From the NCBI GenBank assembly GCA_964477125.1, contig CAYZCZ010000001.1:44419-108418 (forward strand): a DNA stretch of 64,000 nucleotides, written 5' to 3'. The stretch's first letter is position 1, and every line of letters begins with the position of its first letter. The notes under the pieces are model-generated. The model searched no databases. It worked only from the letters and a program-made list of their open reading frames with translations, and had not been told where the DNA came from. The position numbers and the translations under genes were made by a program. The stretch comes from DALYDK01 sp964477125 (lineage in GTDB: Bacteria; Patescibacteriota; Saccharimonadia; Saccharimonadales; CAIOMD01). Shown here piece after piece: positions 8,722-17,492 of this stretch.

Positions 8722-9923
8722 TTCTTATAGTACCGTTTTAACCACTCATCTTTAATTTCAAAAAAGTTATCGTCTATAATACTTTGACGAATATCGTCTA
8801 CAAGTTTTACTATGAAATGTTCGTTATGAATGGTGGCTAATGTAGAAGCTAATCTTTCACCAGATTTAAAAAGATGATGTAGGTATGCTTTAGAATAATT
8901 TGAACATGTATAGCACAAACAATTTTCAACTAATTGGCTGAAATCGTCGACAAATCTTGCGTTAGTAACAGTGAAACGCCCATCTAAAGTATATATTGAA
9001 CCATTACGGCCTATTCGGGCAGGGGATACGCAATCGAAAGTATCTATACCATTTTCTATACCAATAAAAATATCATCAGGTTCGCTTAAACCTAGTAAGT
9101 GCTTAGGTTTATTTTCAGGTAAAATATCATTGCACCATTTAACTATAGTTGCTAATTTTTCTTTTTCCAAAGCCCCACCAATACCATAGCCATCAAAGGG
9201 AAGTGCTCCCATAAACTTGCTAGCCTTTTCCCTCAGGTTTTGATAGTTTGCTCCCTGAATTACGCCATATAATGCCTGATAGGGCTTATCGGTTCTTGCA
9301 TGCGTAAGTATTTCATGTTCAGATAGGCATCTTTCAGCCCATTTATGGGTTCGCTCTAAAGATAAACATTGGTAGCTATATGGTTGAGCAATTGATGTAC
9401 ATTCATCAAAGGCAAACATAATATCAGCACCTAGTTCATGTTGTATTTGCATTGAACTTTCTGGAGTAAAACGATGCATACTCCCATCTATATGAGATTT
9501 AAAAGTAACGCCTTCATCATCTACCCGGGCAAGCCTTTCGCCTTTACGTGTAGTGGCATTTTTTTCTTCGGCATTTCCGTCCATTGTAATAACTTTCTTA
9601 AATCCAACACCAAGGCTAAGTACCTGGAAGCCTCCACTATCCGTAAAGGTAGGTCCTTGCCAATTCATAAACTTACCAACACCACCAGCCATGTCAATTC
9701 TTTTTGAGCCAGGCTGTAGATATAGGTGGTAAGCATTGGCTAAGACTGCTTGGGCCCCAGTTTGTTTAATTTGTTCAGGTGTTAATGCTTTAACAGTAGC
9801 TTTCGTACCTACGACAATAAATGCTGGAGTTTTAATATCACCATGAGGTGTATGTATCACGCCGGCCCTAGCAAGTGATCCGCTTAATTTCTTTTCAATT
9901 GTAAAATCAAAATTATTTAACAT
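8718..9923 (-). CDS. tgt: tRNA-guanine transglycosylase
   Basis: Exchanges guanine-34 of GUN anticodons for a queuine-type base. The TIM-barrel catalytic motifs are present: TFTDSGGFQVLSLG, the nucleophile region FDECTS, the GALPFDGYGIGG and DTFDCVSPARIGRNG segments, and a zinc site CLCYTCSNYSKAYLHHL. At 401 aa it is slightly longer than the usual bacterial enzyme, with an insert of about 25 residues (EEKNATTRKGE region) before the HIDGS motif. No queC/D/E/F/A genes are in the window, so salvage through the adjacent YhhQ homologue is the simplest reading. Confidence 0.96.
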   Translation of the reverse strand: MLNNFDFTIEKKLSGSLARAGVIHTPHGDIKTPAFIVVGTKATVKALTPEQIKQTGAQAVLANAYHLYLQPGSKRIDMAGGVGKFMNWQGPTFTDSGGFQVLSLGVGFKKVITMDGNAEEKNATTRKGERLARVDDEGVTFKSHIDGSMHRFTPESSMQIQHELGADIMFAFDECTSIAQPYSYQCLSLERTHKWAERCLSEHEILTHARTDKPYQALYGVIQGANYQNLREKASKFMGALPFDGYGIGGALEKEKLATIVKWCNDILPENKPKHLLGLSEPDDIFIGIENGIDTFDCVSPARIGRNGSIYTLDGRFTVTNARFVDDFSQLVENCLCYTCSNYSKAYLHHLFKSGERLASTLATIHNEHFIVKLVDDIRQSIIDDNFFEIKDEWLKRYYKN

Positions 9924-9946
9924 CTGTATAAGTATAGCTGATTAGT

Positions 9947-10117
9947 TTAGTAGTTTTGGATAATTTTGTAAGCTACGAACAAACCTAAAAACGCACCTAT
10001 GATACTGCCTATGATACTCATAACACTAAAACCATCTACATGGAATAAAACAACAGGTAGATATGCACCAACTAAACCGCCAACTCCAATTGCTAGGTAG
10101 ACTAGTTTTTTATCCAT
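9947..10117 (-). CDS. small two-helix membrane protein, 56 aa
   Basis: A short ORF of 56 codons encodes two hydrophobic segments (about residues 5-25 and 33-52) with Gly-rich faces (YLAIGVGGLVGAYLP; IIGSIIGAFLGLFVAYKII). The second resembles the GlsB/YeaQ stress membrane family, but the match is too short to be sure. The preceding GAGCTAATTTGT offers GAGC as a weak ribosome site. It lies 5 nt downstream of the first glycosyltransferase gene stop at 10123, so it is probably the last gene of that operon. Confidence 0.55.
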   Translation of the reverse strand: MDKKLVYLAIGVGGLVGAYLPVVLFHVDGFSVMSIIGSIIGAFLGLFVAYKIIQNY

Positions 10118-10122
10118 ACAAA

Positions 10123-11250
10123 TTAGCTCCTATACAATTTTAATATTTGTTTTCCTACATGCTCTACATCAAACTGTTGAACAAATTCACTGGCCCATTT
10201 AGCCGCTAATAAACGACTTTCTGGGTGTTCTAAATAGTATTGTATCCTACCAGCAAATGTAATCGGATCATTAGGATCTATAAGCAAATCGGGGTAATCT
10301 TCCAACACTGTCCTATAGCCTACATTATTACCACCCATTACAACCCTGGACCCAGACGCCATTGCCTCAATTAAAACTATACCAAAACTTTCACCACCTG
10401 TACTAGGGAAGACGGCAATATCGGCGCCTGCTAATAATTTTGGTTTTTCTGCCTCAGAAACAAAACCTATAAAAGTAACTTTCTTAATATTATTTTTAAT
10501 AGCATACATAGCTAATTCGGTTTTTAATGGTCCCGTGCCAGCAATCACTACTTTATAGGGCCCAGTGTAAGTGTTTTGTAATACCAAAAGCGCATCTAGT
10601 AGTTGCTTGCATCCTTTACGTTCCACCAATCTACCCAAGAACACAATTGTCGGTACAACGTGGTTCACTGGCTTGTGAAAATACTTTTTAGTGTCTACTA
10701 CATTAGGAATAACTACAGAGTCATACCCAAAGGCTGATTTTGCAAAACTTCCTGCTGCGGTAGAAACACAGACTATTTTATTGAATCTTTTAGCTGTTTT
10801 TTGGTTTAAGTATTTAAGCCCAGTGGAACTAGCAGAATGTAGTCTGTTAGCGGGGACAATATGGAATGTTCCTACAACCTGCACCTTAGATCCAACGGCT
10901 TCAATTACTCGACCCGCAAATAATGGGCTATAAGGCATTTGAACATGTAGCACGTCGAGGTTTAAATCTTTTAGTTTTTGTATAATTTGTTTCTTACTTG
11001 ATGGCAGGGGAATGCTCAAACGGTTTTTATTAAATCTTACCTTAACGTTTTTCGCCATAGAATGTACGTTATCAATATCTTTACGTTTAGTTTGCCCAAC
11101 CAAATAATGGACATCGTGCCCTTGGCTTGATAACCATTTACCTAAACTAATAACATACTGCTGAACACCATCTGTGGTATCTAATGTGTCATCTAACACG
11201 AATCCAATGTTTAGTTTAGTTTTATTTTTTATAGTATTTTTTGTTTCCAT
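10123..11250 (-). CDS. GT4-family glycosyltransferase (PimA-like)
   Basis: Retaining GT-B glycosyltransferase with the N-terminal acceptor domain (LNIGFVLDDTLDTTDGVQQ) and C-terminal nucleotide-sugar domain (FLGRLVERKGCKQLL; ESFGIVLIEAMASG, the EX7E motif). It is a close relative of the next gene, with the two in tandem separated by 7 nt, suggesting successive sugar additions to a lipid or envelope glycan. Acceptor is unknown; phosphatidylinositol mannosyltransferase similarity is in the general fold only. Confidence 0.85.
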   Translation of the reverse strand: METKNTIKNKTKLNIGFVLDDTLDTTDGVQQYVISLGKWLSSQGHDVHYLVGQTKRKDIDNVHSMAKNVKVRFNKNRLSIPLPSSKKQIIQKLKDLNLDVLHVQMPYSPLFAGRVIEAVGSKVQVVGTFHIVPANRLHSASSTGLKYLNQKTAKRFNKIVCVSTAAGSFAKSAFGYDSVVIPNVVDTKKYFHKPVNHVVPTIVFLGRLVERKGCKQLLDALLVLQNTYTGPYKVVIAGTGPLKTELAMYAIKNNIKKVTFIGFVSEAEKPKLLAGADIAVFPSTGGESFGIVLIEAMASGSRVVMGGNNVGYRTVLEDYPDLLIDPNDPITFAGRIQYYLEHPESRLLAAKWASEFVQQFDVEHVGKQILKLYRS

Positions 11251-11257
11251 AAATTAA

Positions 11258-12382
11258 TTATCTATTATTGTCTTTTAATGCTTTTTTATAGACATCCTCA
11301 TACATATTAGCAATTATTTCTGATCTGTACTTTTCAACTTCTTCCTTAGCCCACTTTTTCCATATTTTACGGATATCCTGATCATATAGCATCAGTTCTA
11401 GCCGCTGAGCAAAATCAACACAAGATTTAGGGTTTACTAAACTTAGCCTTCCTTTGCCAGTCATTACGCTTGCATATCCTACATTATTACCAGCTACAAC
11501 AGGAGTACTAACGGCCATTGCCTCCAACAAAACAATCCCAAAACTTTCACCATAAGGGGCAGGGGAACAGTATAAATCGGCATCAGACATAAGCTTGACC
11601 TTTTCGTTCTCTGGGATATAACCTAAAAATTCAACGTTTTTAATTTTATGCTGGCTAACATATTTTTCCAATGTTTTACGTTTAACACCACTGCCAGCAA
11701 TTTTAAGCTGAACGTCCGTATGATACTTGCTTAAATATTGAAATGCATCTAATAAATACTCGAGCCCTTTTCGTTTTTCTAATCGGCCTAGGAATAGAAT
11801 CGTTTTCATTGTTCTATCTTTTTTAGTTGGCATTACTTGAAATTTATTTAAGTCAATGCCGTTAGGAACAATCTCCAATGGTCTATTTGTCATATTGGCC
11901 ACATACTCGGATGCAGCCTCAGAAACAGCTGTAAGTTCGTGTAAATAGCTTAGAACGCTCTTTGTATACGGACCAACAGAGCCTATTAATGATTTACTCA
12001 TAAAAGTTTCTGGACTTTTTGCATGGAAAGTTGCGATATTTACCGCCGAAGAACGTGTAAGAATTTGTCTTGAAAGTAGTGGAACCCATGGTTCATGAAA
12101 ATGTAATATATCAAACTTTTCATTTGCAAGTATATTCTCTATTTCATCTCCCCCGGCTTCGAAACCAATATCTACCATAGTGGCCATAGTATTTACCTTG
12201 GCGCTGCGGCCCAATAGAATAAAATCTTTCGGAGTCTCACCGTTAAAAGCACGTGGCTTAGGGGTGATAATCCTAACCTCATATCCTTTTTGTACTAAAT
12301 TATTATGTAGCTGTACTACTACATCCTGAACGCCTCCCGCAAACTGAAACATGTTATAGGGGCAGACAATGCCAATTTTCAT
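11258..12382 (-). CDS. GT4-family glycosyltransferase, tandem paralogue
   Basis: GT-B glycosyltransferase of 374 aa. The glycine loop IVCPYNMFQFAGGVQDVV, FHEPWVPLLSRQIL, FLGRLEKRKGLEYLL and the EX7E motif ESFGIVLLEAMAVS are present. The FHEPW and PYGESFG features are very like mycobacterial PimA and other lipid glycosyltransferases. It is first in a pair with the downstream GT (7 nt gap), and the neighbouring alpha/beta hydrolase is on the same strand. Likely acts at the cytoplasmic membrane face on a lipid acceptor. Confidence 0.86.
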   Translation of the reverse strand: MKIGIVCPYNMFQFAGGVQDVVVQLHNNLVQKGYEVRIITPKPRAFNGETPKDFILLGRSAKVNTMATMVDIGFEAGGDEIENILANEKFDILHFHEPWVPLLSRQILTRSSAVNIATFHAKSPETFMSKSLIGSVGPYTKSVLSYLHELTAVSEAASEYVANMTNRPLEIVPNGIDLNKFQVMPTKKDRTMKTILFLGRLEKRKGLEYLLDAFQYLSKYHTDVQLKIAGSGVKRKTLEKYVSQHKIKNVEFLGYIPENEKVKLMSDADLYCSPAPYGESFGIVLLEAMAVSTPVVAGNNVGYASVMTGKGRLSLVNPKSCVDFAQRLELMLYDQDIRKIWKKWAKEEVEKYRSEIIANMYEDVYKKALKDNNR

Positions 12383-12430
12383 ATGCTCATTATATCAAAA
12401 TAAGGTATGAAGGCATACTCGAAGGCTTTT

Positions 12431-13372
12431 CTAAGATATTTTAGACAGACGTTTTCTTAATTCTTTTGGAATAAATGACTTAGCACTTTCGGCGTCGCCA
12501 ATAACAGTTGGAGCATGGTTGCCTAAACCAGCTTTCATTACTTCAACTTTGTTAAATATCTTTTTTAAATTCTTTTTAACAGAAGCATTATTAAAATATT
12601 GGTCTACACCTACCGTGATGTGTAAAAGGCTATGGTCAACCTTAGTATTGGTTAGATCCAGGCTCATCATTTCAGCTGTGGTTAACATATGGGTCCGTAC
12701 ATCATTGCAATGCCACAAATATACTTCAAACTTTGTCCTTTTACGCAGTTCTTTTAAGTCTGCACCTTTCATTTTAGGATGTATTTTTGATACTGACCAG
12801 TAACCGAATCGTATTGCTGGCCCGTTAAGAAAAACATACCTCACAATTGGCGCAGATAGTTTGGTACTACATATTAAACTTGCGAATCTAAATGAGCTCT
12901 TCATGCGTTTGCTAAATTTAAAATCATCAGAATTTGCAAAACCAACCAAGCTTACTAGTAAAACTATTTTTTTAGAAAGCTCTGGGTACTTTTGCAACAT
13001 TCTGGTTACGACTACAAACCCAAAACTCATCCCAACTATAGAAACTTTTTTATTTCGGTAATGTAGTTTTATAAAAGTTGCTAGGTAATCGGCAAAATTA
13101 TCAATACTAGGTTTTTTATGAAGTACATCAAAACTATCCATGCCTCCAAACCCTGGTAAGTCAGGCATTAAGACATTTCCATATTCAGAAATATTTTCAA
13201 CAATTCCATACATACGCTCCAAACTAGAGTGATGACCGTAGATTACCAATATATGCTGTTTGGAAAACTTAGGTTTTTTAGCAGGTACTTTTAAAAGACG
13301 TCCATTTAAGCCGTTAATATTAAGTTGGCTAATAAGCCCCTCGGGTACTGTTACTATGTTTTGTTTCATCAA
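12431..13372 (-). CDS. alpha/beta hydrolase
   Basis: A 313-residue protein with an alpha/beta-hydrolase core: oxyanion region VIYGHHSS, MPDLPGFGGMDS, the nucleophile elbow VGMSFG (Ser in GxSxG) and a late His in GLGNHAPTV. The acid is probably in the ITVGVDQYFN stretch. There is no signal peptide, so it is cytoplasmic. It stands upstream of the two glycosyltransferases on the same strand. Substrate unknown; esterase or lipase-like. Confidence 0.78.
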   Translation of the reverse strand: MMKQNIVTVPEGLISQLNINGLNGRLLKVPAKKPKFSKQHILVIYGHHSSLERMYGIVENISEYGNVLMPDLPGFGGMDSFDVLHKKPSIDNFADYLATFIKLHYRNKKVSIVGMSFGFVVVTRMLQKYPELSKKIVLLVSLVGFANSDDFKFSKRMKSSFRFASLICSTKLSAPIVRYVFLNGPAIRFGYWSVSKIHPKMKGADLKELRKRTKFEVYLWHCNDVRTHMLTTAEMMSLDLTNTKVDHSLLHITVGVDQYFNNASVKKNLKKIFNKVEVMKAGLGNHAPTVIGDAESAKSFIPKELRKRLSKIS

Positions 13373-13453
13373 TAAAAAACCTTAACTAACAGTGTACCTA
13401 AAAAGGGGTTCGTTTGTCTAACTACTTATATAAAATTTTTTGATATAAATGAA

Positions 13454-13954
13454 TTAAGGGTTAACTGTAATCGAGATGTCATTACACTTGGTTCCACATG
13501 CATTTTTTAATTGCTTGGCAACTGTCGATAGAGACTCATTTTGTTTGGTTAGTAAAATAACTTTCGTTGAGTTATCTTTACTATCATACGTTAGGCTGTA
13601 ATTTTCCGCTTTTAACTTGGTAATTTCGGCGTTAGCGGTATCGGCATCTTTGTGTAGTTTTTGGATTTGAGTATACTGGTAAGCTGCAAAAGCTCCAGTT
13701 GCCAAAAATAGTACAGCAAATAATACAGTAAGTACCTTAAATTTCTTGCCCGAACCACTATTTCCATTGCCACTAATTGGCAAATTGTTAGGGTGGCTTT
13801 CAAAGCTAGGAGCTGGTTGGTCGTTAGCTGGGCCTAAATCTGTTAAATTATCGCTTTCGTAGCTAACATTTGCTGGCTGAGTATCAGGCGCTCTTGGTGG
13901 CAACGGGCCACCTGACATTCCATCTACACTTCTATTCGGCTTAAAATCGTCCAC
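13454..13954 (-). CDS. membrane-anchored protein with coiled coil and C-terminal Cys pair
   Basis: A 166-residue protein of unknown function. The first ~70 residues are rich in Pro, Asp, Asn and Gly and look disordered. One TM helix follows at about 75-95 (FKVLTVLFAVLFLATGAFAAY), then a coiled coil (about 96-150) and a short tail with two cysteines (NACGTKCND) that could form a disulfide outside the cell. Type II topology is likely. The start is supported by GGGGG close upstream of the ATG. Confidence 0.65.
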   Translation of the reverse strand: MDDFKPNRSVDGMSGGPLPPRAPDTQPANVSYESDNLTDLGPANDQPAPSFESHPNNLPISGNGNSGSGKKFKVLTVLFAVLFLATGAFAAYQYTQIQKLHKDADTANAEITKLKAENYSLTYDSKDNSTKVILLTKQNESLSTVAKQLKNACGTKCNDISITVNP

Positions 13955-14025
13955 TCTGTTCCCCCCATTTAAGAACTAATATTTTATATGTCTAGTATAA
14001 GCGACACTCTTTAAAAATACAACGC

Positions 14026-15015
14026 TTACGCTTCAGAAACTAAAAATACTTTTTGGCTACCATTGGTTAATGTTGCAGATGAAGCAAGAGTGTATACTAG
14101 TTCGCCATAAAATGCTTTCGAGGCAACATCATCACTACCTTGACCTATTCTTTCTGCAATTTTCATAACAGCTGGCATATCATATGAAAATGCTTGATAA
14201 TAACCTGAAGTGATTTCATCAACCTTTCTTTGATTAAACGTTATTCCTCCGACTAAATTAATTACTATAGCTCGTTCTTTGTGAGAAGAGCTTTTATTTA
14301 AAGAAGGGATTACAGCGCCTGATTGCTCAGATACATTTTTAGCAAAATTTCCATTATATTCTGAAAAGCCAATAGCCTGAAAAGCCCGCAGATAATTATC
14401 CATAACCTCATCCATTATACTTTGGTTATACTTCACGTCTGGAGAATCAATTGCCTCAATTATATCTTGGATAGAAAGTTCAATTTGACTCCGGTATTTT
14501 TGGCTGTTTGAAATAATATTCGGAAAATTATCTACCGCTCCACAACCTGTTCTTGATTGATCAGCATTATCATCAATATGACCACCAAATTCAATGTTAT
14601 TTTCTTTCATAAAATTTGCAGCAAGAGAAATTTGATTTCTATAATCAGGCTCAATATGTCCGCAACCTATTAATGCAGCAGTTGTATGCATTAAGCTTCC
14701 GCCAGCTACCTTATACCTTGCTTCTATGAGCTCTTCGGCTATACGCCCATCTATACAGCCACAAGCACGAACAACTATACCACTTGGGTCTTCATCTACT
14801 ATTAAAAAATTGTTTGGACCATTAACAATAAAATTATCTCCAATTTCTAAAGTATCTGGCGATTCAACTTCCGAACCCTCAGATTGATTTCGGTCAATTG
14901 CACCTTCACCAAATCCCAAGCCGGGGTGTCCCGCGAAGTATAATTCTTTAACTTTTATCGAAATTGCTAACTCTGTCGTATCTTGCTGGCTTTCAGCATA
15001 CGTATTTTGAGACAT
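14026..15015 (-). CDS. cadmium carbonic anhydrase (CDCA)-like protein
   Basis: A predicted metal-dependent carbonic anhydrase. The stretch with CIDGR (Cys87 in this numbering), a His in GGHIDD (146) and TGCGAVD (Cys158) reproduces the Cys-His-Cys order of metal ligands of diatom CDCA (CVDGR, VHGDH, LGCG); 11 residues separate His and Cys here, where I recall 9 in CDCA. The later INLVGGITF and LASSATL segments also resemble the C-terminal part of a CDCA repeat. One repeat only, no signal peptide. I start at 15015 (MSQNTY) because AGAAGG lies 10 nt upstream; ATGs at 15039 and 15111 are alternatives. The call rests on remembered family sequence, not a search. Confidence 0.6.
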   Translation of the reverse strand: MSQNTYAESQQDTTELAISIKVKELYFAGHPGLGFGEGAIDRNQSEGSEVESPDTLEIGDNFIVNGPNNFLIVDEDPSGIVVRACGCIDGRIAEELIEARYKVAGGSLMHTTAALIGCGHIEPDYRNQISLAANFMKENNIEFGGHIDDNADQSRTGCGAVDNFPNIISNSQKYRSQIELSIQDIIEAIDSPDVKYNQSIMDEVMDNYLRAFQAIGFSEYNGNFAKNVSEQSGAVIPSLNKSSSHKERAIVINLVGGITFNQRKVDEITSGYYQAFSYDMPAVMKIAERIGQGSDDVASKAFYGELVYTLASSATLTNGSQKVFLVSEA

Positions 15016-15135
15016 GTCTAAAAAACCTTCTTTTTCCATATTATTTTGCCTTAGATGCTTAATATTTATAGTACAAATACCAACATACCACCAAATTATA
15101 GTATTCACCACTCTATATATAGTGATTTTTCATAA

Positions 15136-15164
15136 GTGACTACGCTATTAAGAAGTGGTAATAT
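15136..15164 (+). promoter_or_regulatory. promoter abutting the start codon of the 93-aa gene
   Basis: The -10 box TAATAT (15159-15164) lies 6 nt before the ATG at 15171, and GTGACT (15136-15141, four of six -35 matches) lies 17 nt upstream of it. No Shine-Dalgarno is present, so the mRNA would begin at or next to the ATG (leaderless). Confidence 0.4.
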
Positions 15165-15170
15165 TTATAC

Positions 15171-15452
15171 ATGACTAGCCCTTGGGAGAAATTATCAATC
15201 GGCAATATTAGCGAACGAGCATTAAGCGAACTTAGTTATATTGAGTTTGAAGATCCAGGTATGAAAAAAAATATATTTGAGTTTTCTCAAAAAAATCCAA
15301 AATTGTTTCAAATTTTGACAAAACTAGCCTATGAAATGTCAGAAGCAAAGCGTTTATCTAGTTCGCAATCAGCAAGCTATGAAGATCTTGTAAAATATGC
15401 TACGAAGCTAGTCTTGCTAATTCAACTAGCAAATGAAGACCTCGATAATTAA
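15171..15452 (+). CDS. uncharacterised 93-aa acidic helical protein
   Basis: Small soluble protein with predicted helices throughout (ISERALSELSYIEF; LFQILTKLAYEMSEAKRL; YEDLVKYATKLVLLIQLANEDL). No recognised domain, no TM. Its 3' end overlaps the end of atpC (opposite strand) by 4 nt. It is divergently placed from the CDCA-like gene. Function unknown. Confidence 0.6.
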   Translation: MTSPWEKLSIGNISERALSELSYIEFEDPGMKKNIFEFSQKNPKLFQILTKLAYEMSEAKRLSSSQSASYEDLVKYATKLVLLIQLANEDLDN

Positions 15453-15862
15453 TTTTTCTTACGGCGTCGGACACGGGAAACATTAAGTCGGACGCTGTGT
15501 CTATCAATTAGATCTTGCGCTTGGCTTAAGGCATGCCTATCTTTGGCAGATTCCTTTAGTTCATGTGCAAGCTCTAGAGCCTGTTTAATTTCTTCTTCAA
15601 TGAGTTCATCAACGTGCTCGGCTTCATCAACCAGTATCTTAACCTGCGAATCGCTTGAAACATTTACCACACCACCAAATACAGAAAAGACGTCATCATT
15701 ACCTTTATCATCAATTATAGTTAAAGCACCCGGTTCAATAACACCCATGAAAGGTTCATGGCCAGTTAGTATTACCATATCTCCCTCAGTAGTTCGTAGC
15801 ATAACCTCTTTTGCGGGGCTACTAAACTTTTCTCCAGATAATGTTAATACTTTTACATCCAC
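15449..15862 (-). CDS. atpC: F1Fo ATP synthase subunit epsilon
   Basis: The 137-residue regulatory epsilon subunit of F1, with the N-terminal beta-sandwich (KVLTLSGEKFSSPAKEVMLRTTEGDMVILTGHEPF is split over residues 4-38) and a C-terminal helical hairpin (about 85-137) ending in basic residues RVRRRKKN. It is the last gene of the atp operon and its start overlaps the atpD stop by one base. It is convergent with the gene at 15171. Confidence 0.93.
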   Translation of the reverse strand: MDVKVLTLSGEKFSSPAKEVMLRTTEGDMVILTGHEPFMGVIEPGALTIIDDKGNDDVFSVFGGVVNVSSDSQVKILVDEAEHVDELIEEEIKQALELAHELKESAKDRHALSQAQDLIDRHSVRLNVSRVRRRKKN

Positions 15863-17241
15863 TATTTTACATCCTTGATAGTACCCTTTAGGTAGAAGGC
15901 AGATTCTGGTTTATCATCAAAATCACCAGCAAGTATTTGCTTGAAACCACTAATGGTGTCTTCTAGTTTTACATATGATCCCGGAATACCTGTGAATACC
16001 TCCGCAACATGGAAAGGTTGAGTTAGGAATCTCTGAATACGACGTGCTCTTGCAACAGTTAGCTTATCTTCATCACTAAGTTCTTCCATGCCCAAAATAG
16101 CAATAATATCCTGTAAGTCACGATACCTTTGCAAAATACGCTGAACTTCACGGGCAGTATTATAATGTTCTTCGCCAACAATTTCTGGGTCCAAAATTGT
16201 GCTATTTGAATCAAGTGGGTCAACAGCAGGGTACAAACCAAGCTCAGTTAATGCTCGACTTAATACAATAGTAGAGTCAAGGTGGCTAAAGGTAGTGGCT
16301 GGGGCAGGGTCGGTAAGGTCATCCGCAGGCACATATACAGCCTGTACAGACGTAATTGAGCCAGTTTTAGTACTAGTAATACGTTCTTGCAAGGCACCCA
16401 TTTCCTGCTGTAAATTCGGCTGATAACCTACAGCGCTTGGCATTCGGCCAAGCAGGGCAGACACTTCAGCACCGGCTTGTGTAAAACGGAAAATGTTATC
16501 AACAAACAGTAGCACATCTTTTCCTTGGTCACGAAAACCTTCTGCTAATGTTAAACCTGTAAGCGCTACGCGTAAACGGGCACCTGGTGGTTCGTTCATT
16601 TGCCCAAATACCAAGCTCGTCTTGTCTAACACGCCACTTTCAGCCATTTCATAATAAAGGTCATTGCCTTCACGAGTACGTTCACCAACACCAGCAAAAA
16701 CCGAGTTACCGCTATGGAATTTAGCAATATTATTTATAAGTTCAGTAATAAGTACTGTTTTACCAACACCAGCACCACCAAATAAACCAATTTTACCTCC
16801 CTTGGTCATAGGGCAGATCAGGTCAATAACTTTAATACCAGTTTCCAAAATCTCAATTTTTCCACTTTGTTCGTCTAAGCTTGGAGCTTCACGGTGAATA
16901 CTCGCTGTAACCTTAGATTTAACTACTGGCTTGCCATCTATTGGCTCGCCAACAACGTTAAACATACGGCCCATTGTTTCATCGCCGACTGAAATGGTAA
17001 TTGGGGAACCAGTAGCAGTAACATCATCACCACGCCTTAGGCCATCGGTGCTACTAAGTGAAATTGCCCGTACAGTTGTTTCGTTTAAATGTTGAGCAAC
17101 TTCTAGGTATAGCTTTTTACCACCATGCATAATTGTTAGGGCATCATAAATAGCAGGCAATTCACCTTGCTTAAATTCGGCATCTACAACAACTCCAACT
17201 ACCTGGGTTATTTTGCCTTTTTGTTCTACAGTTACACTCAT
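15862..17241 (-). CDS. atpD: F1Fo ATP synthase subunit beta
   Basis: Catalytic beta subunit of the ATP synthase. Walker A is GGAGVGKTVLITEL, followed by GVGERTREGNDLYYEM and Walker B LLFVDNIFRFTQAG; the catalytic Glu of GERTREG and the ALLGRMPSAVGYQP DELSEED-type hinge (MEELSDEDKL) are intact. 459 aa, normal. The start overlaps the stop of the unknown 80-aa gene by 4 nt. Confidence 0.98.
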   Translation of the reverse strand: MSVTVEQKGKITQVVGVVVDAEFKQGELPAIYDALTIMHGGKKLYLEVAQHLNETTVRAISLSSTDGLRRGDDVTATGSPITISVGDETMGRMFNVVGEPIDGKPVVKSKVTASIHREAPSLDEQSGKIEILETGIKVIDLICPMTKGGKIGLFGGAGVGKTVLITELINNIAKFHSGNSVFAGVGERTREGNDLYYEMAESGVLDKTSLVFGQMNEPPGARLRVALTGLTLAEGFRDQGKDVLLFVDNIFRFTQAGAEVSALLGRMPSAVGYQPNLQQEMGALQERITSTKTGSITSVQAVYVPADDLTDPAPATTFSHLDSTIVLSRALTELGLYPAVDPLDSNSTILDPEIVGEEHYNTAREVQRILQRYRDLQDIIAILGMEELSDEDKLTVARARRIQRFLTQPFHVAEVFTGIPGSYVKLEDTISGFKQILAGDFDDKPESAFYLKGTIKDVK

Positions 17242-17480
17242 TCTTTTCCTCCAATATCATAGTTAGTATCATTATCTATCTGTACATCACCTACGGCAAC
17301 AGTATCTGTCTGCTTTTGAGAAGATATTCCATCTATAATCCCTTGCTTATATGCATTCTGTACTTCTCTACATATAGCAACAACTAATAGTCCCCCAGCT
17401 GCAATAATTTGATCAGAATTAGGGTCACCTAAGATTTCTAAGTCCTGTTCAAAGCTTTTTGATAATTTATATTCAGTCAT
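17238..17480 (-). CDS. uncharacterised 80-aa protein embedded in the atp operon
   Basis: A small ORF between atpG and atpD, 12 nt after atpG and overlapping atpD by 4 nt, so it is translated within the ATP synthase operon. It has an N-terminal acidic helix, a moderately hydrophobic stretch (IIAAGGLLVVAICREV, about residues 25-40) and a disordered acidic tail. No family is recognised. The hydrophobic stretch contains Arg/Glu at its end, so membrane insertion is doubtful. It might be an assembly or regulatory partner of F1 (inference from position). The ribosome site AAAAGGA is 7 nt upstream of the ATG. Confidence 0.7.
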   Translation of the reverse strand: MTEYKLSKSFEQDLEILGDPNSDQIIAAGGLLVVAICREVQNAYKQGIIDGISSQKQTDTVAVGDVQIDNDTNYDIGGKE

Positions 17481-17492
17481 TACTAATTCCTT

